Below, one piece after another: positions 11,101 to 38,899 of a DNA stretch of 64,000 bases. The notes under the pieces were generated by a model that was given only the letters and a program-made list of their open reading frames with translations, had not been told where the DNA came from and did not search any database. Positions within the stretch are counted from its first letter, which is position 1. Every line of letters begins with the position of its first letter. The translations under genes were made by a program, and so were the position numbers. Source of the DNA: Dendrophyllia cribrosa (lineage: Eukaryota > Cnidaria > Anthozoa > Scleractinia > Dendrophylliidae); the NCBI GenBank assembly GCA_024195265.1, contig JAJLRJ010000010.1, positions 33,140,176 through 33,204,175 of the forward strand, given 5' to 3'.

Positions 11101-13518
11101 AAGGGTTAAGTGTGTGGGACTTGCAAAGATATGGGGAAACCGTCTAAAACTAAACGCCTGCAGGCTACAATAAAGAATATGCAACCTTATTTTATGCTCA
11201 ACGTGTCACTGTTAGAAAGTGTTACAAACAGAGGTTTTGTTGTGTGACAAGCCAGAAAACCAAAACTTGCTTAAATGCTGTTTAGTGGCCATCAAACCAT
11301 CAAGAAACAACAGATAGACACCACTCAATGTTTAGGTTATGTACACTAAAATGGCTGTTTATGTACAATCTTGATATTCTATCAAACTCAAGATAAAATC
11401 TCATAGAAATCATTATATTTTTGCTGTTGAGGATCCCTCTTGTGAGCCTGGACACCCTGTGCTTCAATACATTAGTTTTACAATGTAAACTTCAAACCAC
11501 TTTGTTATCATTTCAAGTAGATTCCAAAGGATTCATTCTTGTTCCAATGTTCATGAATGATAAGAAGTATAAATTAAATTACTCTTGGGTCCTTGAGTAA
11601 TGTGTTCAGACATTTATATTTAAAATATAAAATACAAAATGTCATAATTTATTACTCTCCTCCTGCCCCCCTGCCGCCCACCCCCATTGTCTCTCATAAT
11701 CTATGTAAGATATATCCCATATATAATGATCAGTAAACTTTACAAACTCCTGTTGACAAAACAACCAGTAAAGGAATGTGGCATTTATAATGGTTGGAAG
11801 TAATTCTCTTCAGTAAAGTATATTGAATTTTTGAAGTTTCTTTATTCCCATGTTTAATTTCATTTATTTGGGTATCTATAAACTAAATTCAAAAAGAAAA
11901 GACTTGATGAATAGTGACAGACAGTTATCTCAAACCAAAACTTTTTTGCATCTACAAATACAAGCACAGCGGACACCTTCACACACTGCTGGTCTAGTAC
12001 TTTAACAACATTTTACAGTCATTTAGCAAACACAATAATTCCTTTTATATCAACAATGCACAAGTTGACCACAAAACACAATTGACGAATCTTAAGCCTG
12101 AGGTAAACAATTCACATTCCATTTTTCTAAAAGTTTTGTTAATATATTAACTGTCTTCATATTTGGCTGCTACAAAAAATATTTTCTTTACCTATTTTTA
12201 TTAAGTTTGATTTCAATTTCTTACACAAGAATTAATATATTTTTTGTCTTCCATAATCTTATTTTAATTTAATTTTTATCTATTTTTTTTTCTGGTTGAA
12301 AGATAAAATCTTACATTAAAAATTGTAAGCAATATTAAAGCTAATTTCATCAATTTATTTTCAAGCACAAAATTTTCTCAAAATGAATATTGCATTATCT
12401 TGCAAATTTTTATTTCTTAATTCTTATTGTCTCCTTATAATTTCTTTAAAAAAATCAGGTTTCACACTTAAAATTTTCCAACTAATGTTTAGAATCGCCT
12501 CCCTTTCATTTAGAGAAATGGTGCCACAAATTAAAATAAACATCAATTTTTAATTACCCCCTGGAACTAATAATTTTTGTCAGGATATCTATTCTGCCAT
12601 CGATCTTCGTCTCCAACTGCTGTGGCAAAAACCTAGACTAATTCAGATGAGAAAATTATTTCGGAGCGCTATATGTTCACTGTTTTGATCGAAATTGGTA
12701 GTGGATTAGTAACTGTTTGGGCAAGGATTTCGAAGAAAATGATTCAAGGATATTTACATGTACATGTAATAAAACACAGCATCTATAAAACCAGAAAGCG
12801 AGCTTATTCGAGATGTCTGTATGTAAGATTGTACATGCCGTTTAAATATAAAAACACAACAGACTATAAACTCAGATGAATTTAAACAGACTGCCACACA
12901 ACAAAAATCTTTTTGCCTCACGAGAAATGGCCCTTGCGGCATTCATGCAAGGAAGCATTGAAATGGTTTGTTTATTTAATTTTTCTCAATATTCATATTC
13001 ACGAAATTATAAAGACGAAACCCCCGGCGATTTCTTAGCGAATGTATTATTCCTTTATTTTTCAACGAAGCAAATGCACATCAATTATATAGTTCTTTAA
13101 TTCACGTTTGACCACATGAATAAATTATTTCCTTCTTCGATCGTGTCCGAACACGATGAAAAATAAAAATAAACATTTTGGCATTTACTCGATGAGATGG
13201 AATTTTTATTCAAAGCAAATGTTTGTACCAAGAACTTTAGAAATCAAAAGGGTAATTGACTAAGAAAATAAGATCGTAAAAGCGCTATACGAATTAAATT
13301 TGAAGCCTGACTTCATTCAAACTTGAGTTCCTTGTACATTATATAGCGTGTTCAAGTAAGTTACTTATCCTCAAAACATTGAATCACCCGGCGAAGATTT
13401 CTAATTTCGTTTCATTAAAAAAACTTATAAGCTTACACAATTTTTAATACATAAGCTTACCAGTATCTGAATTTGTTGTTTTGGCATTCAAAGAGGAATC
13501 TTGTCCGTCCTGGGCCAT
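2194..13518 (-). CDS. Dbl/MCF2L/Trio-like Rho guanine nucleotide exchange factor, N-terminal exons (partial)
   Basis: Three exons with matching phases: 13461-13518 (start codon ATG at 13518, then 19 codons plus 1 base), 3431-3514 and 2194-2308. The gene then continues beyond the left edge. The first 85 residues comprise a short polar N-terminus and a segment with DIAALLQEKYAFLSGG and FITLPEH. That is the pattern of the start of the CRAL-TRIO/Sec14 domain of Dbl-family exchange factors (MCF2, MCF2L, Trio, Kalirin) and of SESTD1: LxxxxAFLSGG followed by IxTxPE. Those proteins activate Rho-family GTPases, or bind phosphoinositides in the case of SESTD1. Donors at 13460, 3430 and 2193 and acceptors before 3514 and 2308 are canonical. 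Intron 1 is 9.9 kb and full of repeats. No DH or PH domain lies in the window, so exchange activity is inferred. SESTD1-like or a plain Sec14 protein are the alternatives. Confidence 0.6.
2640..2970 (+). mobile_element. Retroposon 3-prime end with TATG-type tail
   Basis: A segment with no long ORF ends in AATAAAG followed by TATTTATGTATGTATG-type repeats at 2937-2970. This is the common 3-prime terminus of LINE or SINE-like retroposons. It sits in intron 2 of the Dbl-like gene. The 5-prime limit is uncertain. Otherwise I see nothing in 2309-3430. Confidence 0.4.
3640..4001. mobile_element. Inverted-repeat element, family A copy 1
   Basis: Arms of about 105 bp at 3640-3746 and 3896-4001 are reverse complements. 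Both carry the block GACGTCATCTAATTAGCAT and its neighbours around a roughly 150-bp spacer. A related copy in the opposite relative orientation lies at 21,005-21,240 in a POLR2A intron. No ORF. This is a non-autonomous DNA element in intron 1 of the Dbl-like gene. Confidence 0.8.
4063..4098. repeat. Poly-G tract
   Basis: About 36 bases, almost all G and interrupted by two A. It can form G-quadruplexes and is prone to length error in sequencing. Confidence 0.9.
4590..4869. mobile_element. TA-flanked MITE, family M1 copy 1
   Basis: Terminal inverted repeats start GAGCAGTTTTCAATTGAGTG and close with AAACTGCTC. The element is flanked by TA at 4588-4589 and 4870-4871, the Tc1/mariner-type target duplication. 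The interior is rich in the CCAAT-like words ATTGGTT and CCAATC. Other copies lie at 17,112, 47,782, 50,480 and 59,166. No transposase is present. Confidence 0.85.
4872..5162. mobile_element. Composite foldback element, family M2 copy 1 (empty-site version)
   Basis: It begins TATACTGAAACAGTGG, which recurs inverted near 5030-5045. It ends in a hairpin built from ATTCACC / GGTGAAT and GGTAAATATCCACC around TTCGCGG. The same order recurs at 7983-8700, where a further element is inserted. It abuts M1 copy 1 directly. Confidence 0.8.
5163..5990. other. Intron sequence without recognisable feature
   Basis: Within intron 1 of the Dbl-like gene. Only short chance ORFs and a brief CTACATCTA-type repeat near 5420-5450 are present. 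I see no gene or repeat family that I can name. Confidence 0.6.
6053..6220. repeat. 20-bp minisatellite, left arm
   Basis: About eight tandem copies of a 20-bp unit, TATGTCCAAATTGCAATATA, with rare C-to-T variants. Because 20 is not a multiple of 3 the three frames cycle, giving low-complexity ORFs on both strands that are not genes. The mirror array at 9783-9891 has fewer copies. Confidence 0.9.
6353..6760 (+). CDS. Transposon-borne short ORF, left arm (N-terminal peptide of unknown function)
   Basis: A 135-codon ORF. Its first 60 residues recur, with few changes, in the opposite arm at 9471-9656. It begins MAAMEEDRIQRIVREIVSSE, a charged, probably helical start, followed by a Ser/Gly-rich stretch. 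Conservation of reading frame between the diverged arms suggests it was once a coding exon of the parent transposon. After about residue 65 the sequence looks non-coding. I do not recognise the family. Confidence 0.35.
   Translation: MAAMEEDRIQRIVREIVSSEIRETGSGSSIQQDFSNNSALPAVYNVVDTFQDVNEELPSVKIKLSIFQVRQPTDSHAFIHFIYLVMLRDKLLLVSTLRQIMVVGSVKDDHVNCQRNFPMPGIRLCSFHESSSSQV
7455..7980 (-). mobile_element. LINE fragment: C-terminal part of a reverse transcriptase ORF
   Basis: Read on the minus strand from 7980 downward, one frame has the motifs of a LINE RT tail: ANQTLAFLRRNL, then SLIRPHLEYASSVWDPY, then the LExxQ and ARWV patterns. A frameshift near 7700 moves the reading to a second frame ending in FVSRTMKVWND and FKRAV before a stop. 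These are the thumb and C-terminal motifs of jockey/CR1/Rex-like elements. The 5-prime side is cut off by the M2 element at 7983. The copy is dead. Confidence 0.7.
7983..8700. mobile_element. Family M2 copy 2, interrupted by a nested element
   Basis: Same order as 4872-5162, with the same ends TATACTGAAACAGTGG and GGTGAATAGTTGTTAATTAT, but carrying 425 extra bases at 8167-8591. It gives a filled-site counterpart to the intact copy 1. Confidence 0.85.
8167..8591. mobile_element. Nested TA-flanked element with CAGTAAAAACCCGCAT ends (pogo/Tigger-like MITE)
   Basis: Perfect terminal inverted repeats CAGTAAAAACCCGCATACAA sit between TA dinucleotides at 8165-8166 and 8592-8593. M2 copy 1 shows the uninterrupted site (ATCTATTCACC). 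The CAGT termini and TA target fit Tc1/mariner, pogo-like. No ORF of note. Confidence 0.8.
9471..9656 (-). CDS. Transposon-borne short ORF, right arm
   Basis: A 61-codon minus-strand ORF starting MAAMEEDRIQLIVREIMSSE, the mirror copy of the ORF at 6353. The two differ at several positions over about 60 residues, with no frameshift. Downstream it ends early. Same remarks as for the left copy; function unknown. Confidence 0.35.
   Translation of the reverse strand: MAAMEEDRIQLIVREIMSSEIRETGSGSSIQQDSSNNSALPAVYNVVDTFQDENEELSSVN
9783..9891. repeat. 20-bp minisatellite, right arm
   Basis: About five copies of the same 20-bp unit as at 6053-6220, in inverse orientation, as expected for palindrome arms. 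The copy number differs from the left arm. Confidence 0.9.
10896..11109. mobile_element. TTAA-flanked MITE, family P copy 1
   Basis: Starts TTAACCCTGTCACTCCCAGA and ends GGGAGTGAAAGGGTTAA, so TTAA flanks complementary CCCTKTCACTCCC-type ends. A TTAA target with CCC/GGG ends is typical of piggyBac-type elements. Related copies sit at 19,369 and 22,437 inside POLR2A, and derived tandem copies at 20,486. No ORF. Confidence 0.8.
11110..13460. other. AT-rich intron sequence without recognisable feature
   Basis: Remainder of intron 1 of the Dbl-like gene, lying just downstream of exon 1. Long A/T-rich stretches (for example 12,150-12,450) and only chance ORFs. I see no gene, RNA or named repeat. 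The interval 10,096-10,895 is likewise empty. Confidence 0.6.
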
Positions 13519-16491
13519 TGGTGGAGTAACGGAAACCTCGCGATATTACGAGCCGAAGATGTGCTGATAAATGGCAATTGATATCATCTTCAGTTTTTAC
13601 TCGGAGCCCATACAAGTCGTTACAACGCGATTTTTTGACGCTGTCTCGATGACTCTCTTTCTAATTAGTCCTTACAATCGATAAATCAGTTGTATTCCCA
13701 CACAGAACATTAGTATCAGTTATTCCAGTTTGGTAAATGTGTCGCTTTCTTGAATAATCATTTCACTCCGATTAACAACACTCAATGCATTGACCCGCAA
13801 AAGCAAACAAGTACTTTGTATGTGGCGCGCGCGCGCGCGCCCGGCCTGGGGAGTAGAGCCCTTTGAGTGGGAGTATTGCCGGGAGTATTGAAGGGTTTCC
13901 GTTTTCTTCAATTAAAATACTGGCTCCATATGAAGCATTTTTATTAAAAAAAAATAATATAAAAACAACAACTAATGCAGAAGAAGCCCTCCGAGGGCCT
14001 CTCAGGACATGAGCCTTGTTGACCGTGCTGGCTCGGTTACCGAGATCTCGCTTCACTCCAACTGTCAGCCTGTGTAAAATTTGAGATGTGTTCATACAGC
14101 CTGCAGGTAAGCCTAGATCCAGGTTCATCCAACCGAGATCGTTTATACTTTTTGATCAAAAATGATTTCTCGGTGTTGAGTGAGTTAAGATATAAGAATT
14201 TTCAGAATTACAGCAAAGAACATCATAAGTTAATCTTTTCGTGCACGCTATCACATACATAATTTCATCACGGTGCAAACCGGGCAGAATTTTTTCGTTG
14301 GAAGATCAAAGGGGACTCTGCTTGTAGGGTAGCCTGAAATATTCCATAGGAACACACGAAAAAATTCGTCAGCTAACTAATACCTTTGAGGGCAAGGTAT
14401 TAGTTTAACTATTTTTTGCCCTTTTTCTCTTTGTTTCTTAATTATTCATTGTTATAAACTTGTTAATTTTTGGAGAATAAATAAATAAAATATATATATG
14501 AAAAGTTGTCTGGAGAAATGTCAATTGTTGTCATACAACCTTAGCACAGAGCATAAGTTTACATTTTTGGAAACAATATGTTTCGCCAAACGCCTTATAA
14601 ATTAGTATAAAATAATTACAGGCGTTGTTTCGCGGGAATCGGGCTTGACGGCAGTGACGCAACCACAAGTAACTACTGACGCAGCTACATGGATAAAATT
14701 GTCCTTTTCTTTGTCGTTGCGGTACTGATACTGACCAGAGTTTTTCAAACGGAAAGAATCCCCTCGGAAAAGGCGACGAAATACTTCCGGTTAATTGTCT
14801 GAGCCGGCGCCAAGTCGGGTTACAAAAAAGACATTTGGCCTGATCAGTTTTTGCAAGATTGAAGCGGGGGTGGGGGGCTGGATGCGCCACAAATCCCTGT
14901 GTATCTATCACGGCACAGCGGTTTGGCACCACGAGATATTTTTCGTTTGACCTGAACATCAAATATTCATACAAGTTTTTAGTTTTAAATATTTATTTTG
15001 CTTCACAACTGTATTGATCTTAACCAGGAGCTTGTAATAAGCTCCTGTCCTAACGTATATTTCAAAACACATTAGCTCTGGATATATCATATTACGGTAC
15101 ATGCGGGGATTCCCCCAAACTCCCCGCTCCCTCTCTCTATCCCCAGGGAATAGAGAAAAGCCAAGCTACAAACTTAATATTAAAAAAAAAAAATTAGCAA
15201 ATTTGAGGAATAAATGAAATTTCCAAAATCAATAACTATATGCTTGGCAACATCCTAGGAGGAGAGCGTGTGAAATCCCCGCATCCTCAAGAAAAAAATG
15301 CAAGTAAATAGAAAAGTTCCGGATAGGAACATTATAAGGCCGTTACGCCTGCAAATACAGCCGCCTCTTATCGCGCCCGTGCGTTTCTCGAAAACTTTTC
15401 GGGCCCGAGCTGTGTTAATTTACCAATAAAAATTTTGTTTTTGTAATAAAATCTTACGTTTACCACGCAAGTTGAGCTGGTTTGCTGGCTCAAAACGTCT
15501 ACGCCATTCGCTAGAAACTAAATTTTAAAAATAGGTGCAGTTACACGGGGCACTTTTACCGTGGTGTGTGTAACCGCACCTAATAGCTTTCGAGCCCGAA
15601 AAGTCTTCGGTAGTTTTAAGAAACACACGCCAGGCCGGAAAGCGCGTCCGTGCGTTCGCGCACGCACACGCGCTACATTTCTTCTCTAGCGTCACAGCTG
15701 TTGGAGGCGATGAAAGGCGGCGTTTTTGGCAGGCTACGTGGATGCCCACACTTAACAAAACGAGACACGTAACTAGGTTTTCAGTTGTACTCCAAAGTAC
15801 GTATCAACTAAGATACAAGGTGAAGGTAACATAACCCGGAAAAAAGTCTTGTCGATATTTCAACTTTAGGAAATATAAACTTTCAAGAGCACACACCTTC
15901 AGAAAACTATAAATCACGTACATGGCAAGAGCCACTGTTGTCGTGAAAACAAGGGAGAGAAAAATAAAACTTTCCGGTGAGGTTAGATACTCTGCAGTTA
16001 ACGCGATTCAAGTATGTAACAAGAGTTCTACAAAAACTATCGTTTTTTTTTTGTTTTGCTTCTAAACAAAACCCCATAACTCATTTTAAGGTGTATCAAT
16101 ATATTGTAGTTATTTTTAGGGTTTTGAAAGAATAACCAACGTAAGCGATAATATCGGATAATATTCTTATTTAAAAGCAAGATACGAAATCGATTCTTCT
16201 ACTTCTGAGAATTAAGCTTTACATCGCCTAAATATTACGCCCCGTTAGTCTGTAATAACAGCAGCTTCACTAATATACAAGTATCCATTTCCATACAGCT
16301 ACAAAACTAATTCGTTTAAATATTGAATCAATATCACGTCAACACGGAAAAGGTAAAGTTACTCTTCAAAATATTTTTTCTTTTTGTATTTCTTATTTGT
16401 TTTATGTTTTTACATCAAGATTTTACGGATTTTCACCCTAACGTTTTATAACATAACACAAGCAAAAACTTTGTAACTAACAAATTCATAA
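13519..16491. other. Intergenic region between the POLR2A 3-prime end and the Dbl-like gene start
   Basis: It must hold the promoter and 5-prime UTR of the minus-strand Dbl-like gene immediately above 13,518. A (GC)n tract lies at about 13,824-13,841. ORFs such as 14,531-14,974 show no family motif and are not called. No other feature seen. Confidence 0.5.
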
Positions 16492-16497
16492 TTTATT
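16492..16497 (-). terminator. Candidate POLR2A polyadenylation signal
   Basis: TTTATT on the plus strand, that is AATAAA on the minus strand. It is the first such hexamer I find downstream of the POLR2A stop, about 850 bases after it. This would make the MITE at 17,112-17,346 part of the 3-prime UTR. Position-based only. Confidence 0.35.
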
Positions 16498-17111
16498 TTC
16501 AATACGAAATTCACGTTTGCAGTTCGATATCAGCTAGATCCTTTCGGTGAAACATTTGACAGAAGATTCACATAAAAAATAATAATTTACTTATGGTAAT
16601 GCCATGCTTTCTTTTTTTAGACGACAGAAAAAACAAAATTGATAGGATTTCTTTTTCTTTTTTTGCATACCTTTTTTTCTTTTTTTTTTCTAACTCATAT
16701 TAAATAAGTACTCTAAATTATGAAAGCACTATATACAACTTCTACATCAGCATTGACGAAAAATCAATGAAAAAATAAAGTTAAATCACCACACGCTGAA
16801 AATATTTCAAGGCAAACAGTTGCGTAATTGCGAGAAGTGATTTCTATTCTTAGGCATACAGTTGCGTAATTACGAGTCACTTCTATTTTAAATCATCGTA
16901 AATCACTAATACGATTCTTTGACAAATTCACGGCAATTCATTTACGCGTACAATACAACGCACCCGAGTCTTTGCAGTCACTTAATCCACAGTTTTTATA
17001 CTAGTGTGCACGTTTCAGTTCCTCGGTTGCTTAGCAACACTTGTCACACTGTTTGCATTCATAATGCTTTTCCCCTCTTTGTTACATTAAATTAGCTCCA
17101 AAGTAGTCTTA

Positions 17112-17345
17112 CAGCGATTTTCAATTGAGTGTCGAAAGCAACTTCGCGATTGCTTTGGTTTTGCATTCCTACACTTTATGATTGGCTAAAACGCGCGCGT
17201 TTTCCCGCGCGCGTTTTCCCGCGCTTGGCGGCGGCTACATATATTTACTACGAGTTCTGATTGGTTCATTGCATTGTCTGTCTGTTGTGATCGGCCAGAG
17301 TGATTACTTTGGTTTTGAGTTTGCGACACTCGACTAAAAACCACT

Positions 17346-17346
<1 letters not shown>
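17112..17346. mobile_element. TA-flanked MITE, family M1 copy 2, inserted at the POLR2A stop codon
   Basis: Ends TTTTCAATTGAGTGTCGAAA and CGACACTCGACTAAAAACCA match the M1 family with some decay. TA lies at 17110-17111 and 17347-17348. On the minus strand the right-hand TA is the first two bases of the POLR2A stop codon, and the outermost base of the element (17346) supplies its G. The interior has the family words GCGCGCGTTTTCCCGCG and ATTGGTT. Confidence 0.85.
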
Positions 17347-35649
<18,303 letters not shown>

Positions 35650-36329
35650 AATTTTGCTTCGACAAGATGGCCGATGAGGTAATAGCGAAAACCTTTTGTT
35701 TCTTCGGCGAATAATCCGCTCTTCTCGCACAACTCAAACCATATAAATAACTTTAAAGTTTGTCCAGTTGCTTAACTTCGTTTGTTTTGATCAGATTACA
35801 CGCTTACTTCCTTCTCTTTCCGAAGGAGAGCGGCGAAAGAACTCAGTTCCTTTGTTCCTCGCCGAGCGTTGCGCCCCGAAAAGCGCCTCTTCCAGCACGC
35901 AGTTTCTCGCCTCTTATTTATAGTGAAACCGACCATGCGGGGAGGCCCAAGATTTTTCAGGGGCAGTTGCATTCTGGGATTAACACGTAACGGCTAAAAA
36001 CTTTTTTCTGGGGGGGTCGGGCCAGCAAAGTTTTAGACACGATGACAGGAAACAACTTACTTCTTTTATCGGCTCCTGCTTTTATTCAATTATTAGAGTA
36101 TAAACGTTTTCGATATTCTTTTCCCTAAAATTCGTGTATTCCCTATCACAGCAAATCGCGCATCGCCCCTGGTATGACAGAAATTAAATGAAAATCGAAA
36201 TAGGGAAAAGACCGGAAGTTTAAAAAGGGAAAGATCAGAATAAATTGAATACTTCCGGTGCGCGGAAGACGACAAGACTTGTTACTATTCCAGGCGTTCA
36301 GATAGTGGGAAACGATCGGCGGCGCGCGA
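35650..36329 (-). promoter_or_regulatory. POLR2A: POLR2A promoter and 5-prime UTR region
   Basis: Immediately upstream of the start codon at 35,649. Contains a TATA-like box (35,914-35,922), GC-rich stretches, and ETS-like ACCGGAAGT / ACTTCCGGT words near 36,210 and 36,250. No upstream exon is needed, because the ATG reads directly into conserved RPB1 sequence, although a non-coding first exon cannot be excluded. Confidence 0.5.
35914..35922 (-). promoter_or_regulatory. TATA-like box of POLR2A
   Basis: Minus-strand TATAAATAA. It lies about 265 bases upstream of the start codon and predicts initiation near 35,885-35,890, giving a 5-prime UTR of roughly 240 nt. Sequence match only. Confidence 0.4.
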
Positions 36330-36627
36330 GTAGGCTTTTATAGATTGTGCTAGCATAATTTTTAGCATAATTTGAGAAAACTAGCATAATATTTCCCATT
36401 TTTAAAAAAGTAGCACTGCTAGCATAAATCGCATATTTTGATAATTATCGGATAATTTTTTTAGTTTTGACAGGCACGTTGATTCCCAAATCCCAATTAT
36501 ACGTTGGCGTTGTTCGATGTTTTAGCGGTATTTGTAGTTTACTGAGCGCGGAAATGGAGGCCTGGGACTAGAGTGCACGGGAACCGGAAGTCCCATAGCA
36601 AAGGTGACTTTTGTCTGCGCATGCGCC
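36330..36627. repeat. Repeat R1, left copy (inverted with respect to 46,236-46,650)
   Basis: Starts GTAGGCTTTTATAGATTGTG and carries several TAGCATAATTT words and AGTAGCACTGCTA. About 270 bases in it has GCAAAGGTGACTTTTGTCTG followed by CGCATGCGC. The copy at 46,236-46,650 has the same landmarks in reverse order. It is either one end of a 10.3-kb element or a separate short element. Confidence 0.65.
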
Positions 36628-36958
36628 AAATAGCGCAGAGTTATTTGAATATTTTTGTTTTTCGCTGAGCACGCGGGCCGGTCAATTTGACAACCAAAAC
36701 TTTAAAAGAAAAGTATTCATAAGCATGTTATCAGGAAGCGAAGTGAAACATATTACCGTGGAAAGCAACTCAAGGTGGAGACAGAAAAGCATATTTGACA
36801 TCGCTGATGGTAATTTTGCGGTCGATGAAGGTCCTTCTCGTCGACGTGTTGACAGTTAAGATGGCGGTTCATCTGCAACAAATATTTGGCGAGGCCGTGC
36901 AGTGTAAATTCTTTTCTCTGTCTCTCGAGGAACTACTTCAGTCTTAATCAACGCCAAG

Positions 36959-38899
36959 ATGAAGAGTATGTCTGTTGTGGTAAGTACAACACGTCTTTGA
37001 TTCCTTGAGTTTGTATTTACGATTTTGTTGGCTTCAACTTGCACCCACCCAAATTCCGTGTTGCTGCATTCTCAATTTCACGCTGTCGTTCAACAAGGCC
37101 ATCTCACATTTTCAATTTTCAACATTTCTTCATAAAAATCAAATACAGTATTGTTCTGAACTTAGTTTTCTGTTTGATCGGTACAATTATCCTTTTTTTT
37201 CAATGGTTTTTATTATCAAGCAAAGTGAATGTGTTGATCGCTAAATTTAGTTGTTGTTTTACCTGAAATTAAAATTTGTAATCATACCTCCCAGACTTTT
37301 GTTTCCCTTCGTGATATGGGAATTCCCATTAAGAGGGGATTACTCTATTAATATACCATCTGCTTGCAAAATTTGGTTCATTTATATGCTGTACCCCGTA
37401 TACACTCGAGCCGAACAACGCTCTGATGGTCGAATTTACTTTTGAAAATATTGCTATTACAACCACACATTTTGAAGCTCTTCTAGATTCTACAAATTAT
37501 AATCTACCGCGAACATTAAGCTCTCATTACGTCTTACTTAGTTCAATCTTACTTTCTGCCAAATGTCGATGTTGACGACCGTACATTTATCATTTTTTGG
37601 TATTTGTTGTTGGGACGGCAGTTCGCAAGAGGAATTAAATCACACGTAAAAATTTGAATGCCTCTGCATTTTTGTTTATATCGGAATAACTAATTCGTGA
37701 TATGGGAATCGGTTTGGTTGAAATATGTTCAAGGACTACATTAATAATTTGGCGAAAAAAAACGAAATTTAAATGCTGTACTGGTTGTTCAAAAGAAAGG
37801 TCAAACATGGTCTTCACGCTTTCGAATTTTATTCTACTCTGATCGCGTGACGCTTGAATGCATTACATCATTTTGTCACAAAACGAATGTGTATTTATCA
37901 CTCTAGCTAGGCTTATTTTGATAGCCTTGACTACAAGTAAAGATCAAATCTGGTAATCAGCCATATCTTTTATTTTAATAAATAAAGTAATGTAATTATG
38001 ATGAGCATTATTAACAACCTCATTGACATGTTGACAACTTAATAATAATGATAATAATATGTACTTAATGACTAAGTGGAAGGGCCGGATGGGAAAATAT
38101 TTGGCTCGAGGTCATGGCGTATGGACCGAGCATGCGCCATGACCGAGAGCGAAATATTTTCCCATCCGGCCCTTCCATTTAGTCAATAAGTATTTTATCA
38201 TACAGTGTATGACCAATTTGGAGACAAAATTACTTGAAATTTAAACGTGCCAGGCCGTCCGCTTTTGTAGTAGGGCCATACTGCTTTTTCCGACCCCGCT
38301 CGCGCAAATGTGTACAGGTGTACGGCCCTCATACGGGTCTTTCATCGATGGTTTGGCAAAGAAAAGGCTCGCAGGGCCGTACGGGTCATGATAAAATGTA
38401 ACATCTTTTTACAGTCATTTGCAATAAATTATATTAGATTAAGATGGCATTTTACCGTGACATTTCATTTCGTTACATGTCAAAACTTACAATAATTGGA
38501 AAAAAATAAATGTGGCATGAGTTGATCCTACCATTGTGGAAGACATTAAAACACTTTTTATGTTTCAAATTGATTCATCTGTTCAGTGTCTCCATGCATG
38601 TTATTTATTTATAAAAAATATGGTAGTTTAATTTGCATTTTCATAACAATTACAAGTATACATGTATGTACAGTAAATTATTTTATTTTGCAACATTTCA
38701 AGAAAGATTTCAAAATTTTTTTGTTAACTTTTTAGTTATTTATGCTTATAGACTTACATATGGTTTTGTTGGTTTCCTATTGATAAAAACTGCATAAAAT
38801 TATACATGTGTTGTCTCTTGCAGATGCAGTGCAGCAGGAATATAAAATAATGTAACGCACTGGCACGCTCTACAACTGACCATCTAGTTCATAAATAAA
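36959..38899 (+). other. Possible divergent two-exon transcript upstream of POLR2A
   Basis: A small ATG-led exon (36,959-36,979) ends at a good donor, GTG|GTAAGTAC. At 38,824 a strong acceptor (TTGTCTCTTGCAG) opens a second exon that meets a stop after nine codons and is followed by AATAAA at 38,894-38,899. The joined ORF is only 15 codons, so if real this is more likely a non-coding RNA transcribed away from POLR2A. Splice signals alone support it. Confidence 0.2.
38070..38184. repeat. Palindromic element
   Basis: Arms of about 53 bp (GACTAAGTGGAAGGGCCGGA and its inverse) around a short loop. Further GC-rich sequence to about 38,400 contains GGGCCGTACGGG and GTACGGCCCTC and may belong to the same element. 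Confidence 0.8.

Noticed and set aside
14531..14974. 147-codon minus-strand ORF
   Set aside because: No domain motif, no splice signals consistent with a neighbour, and a composition like translated non-coding DNA.
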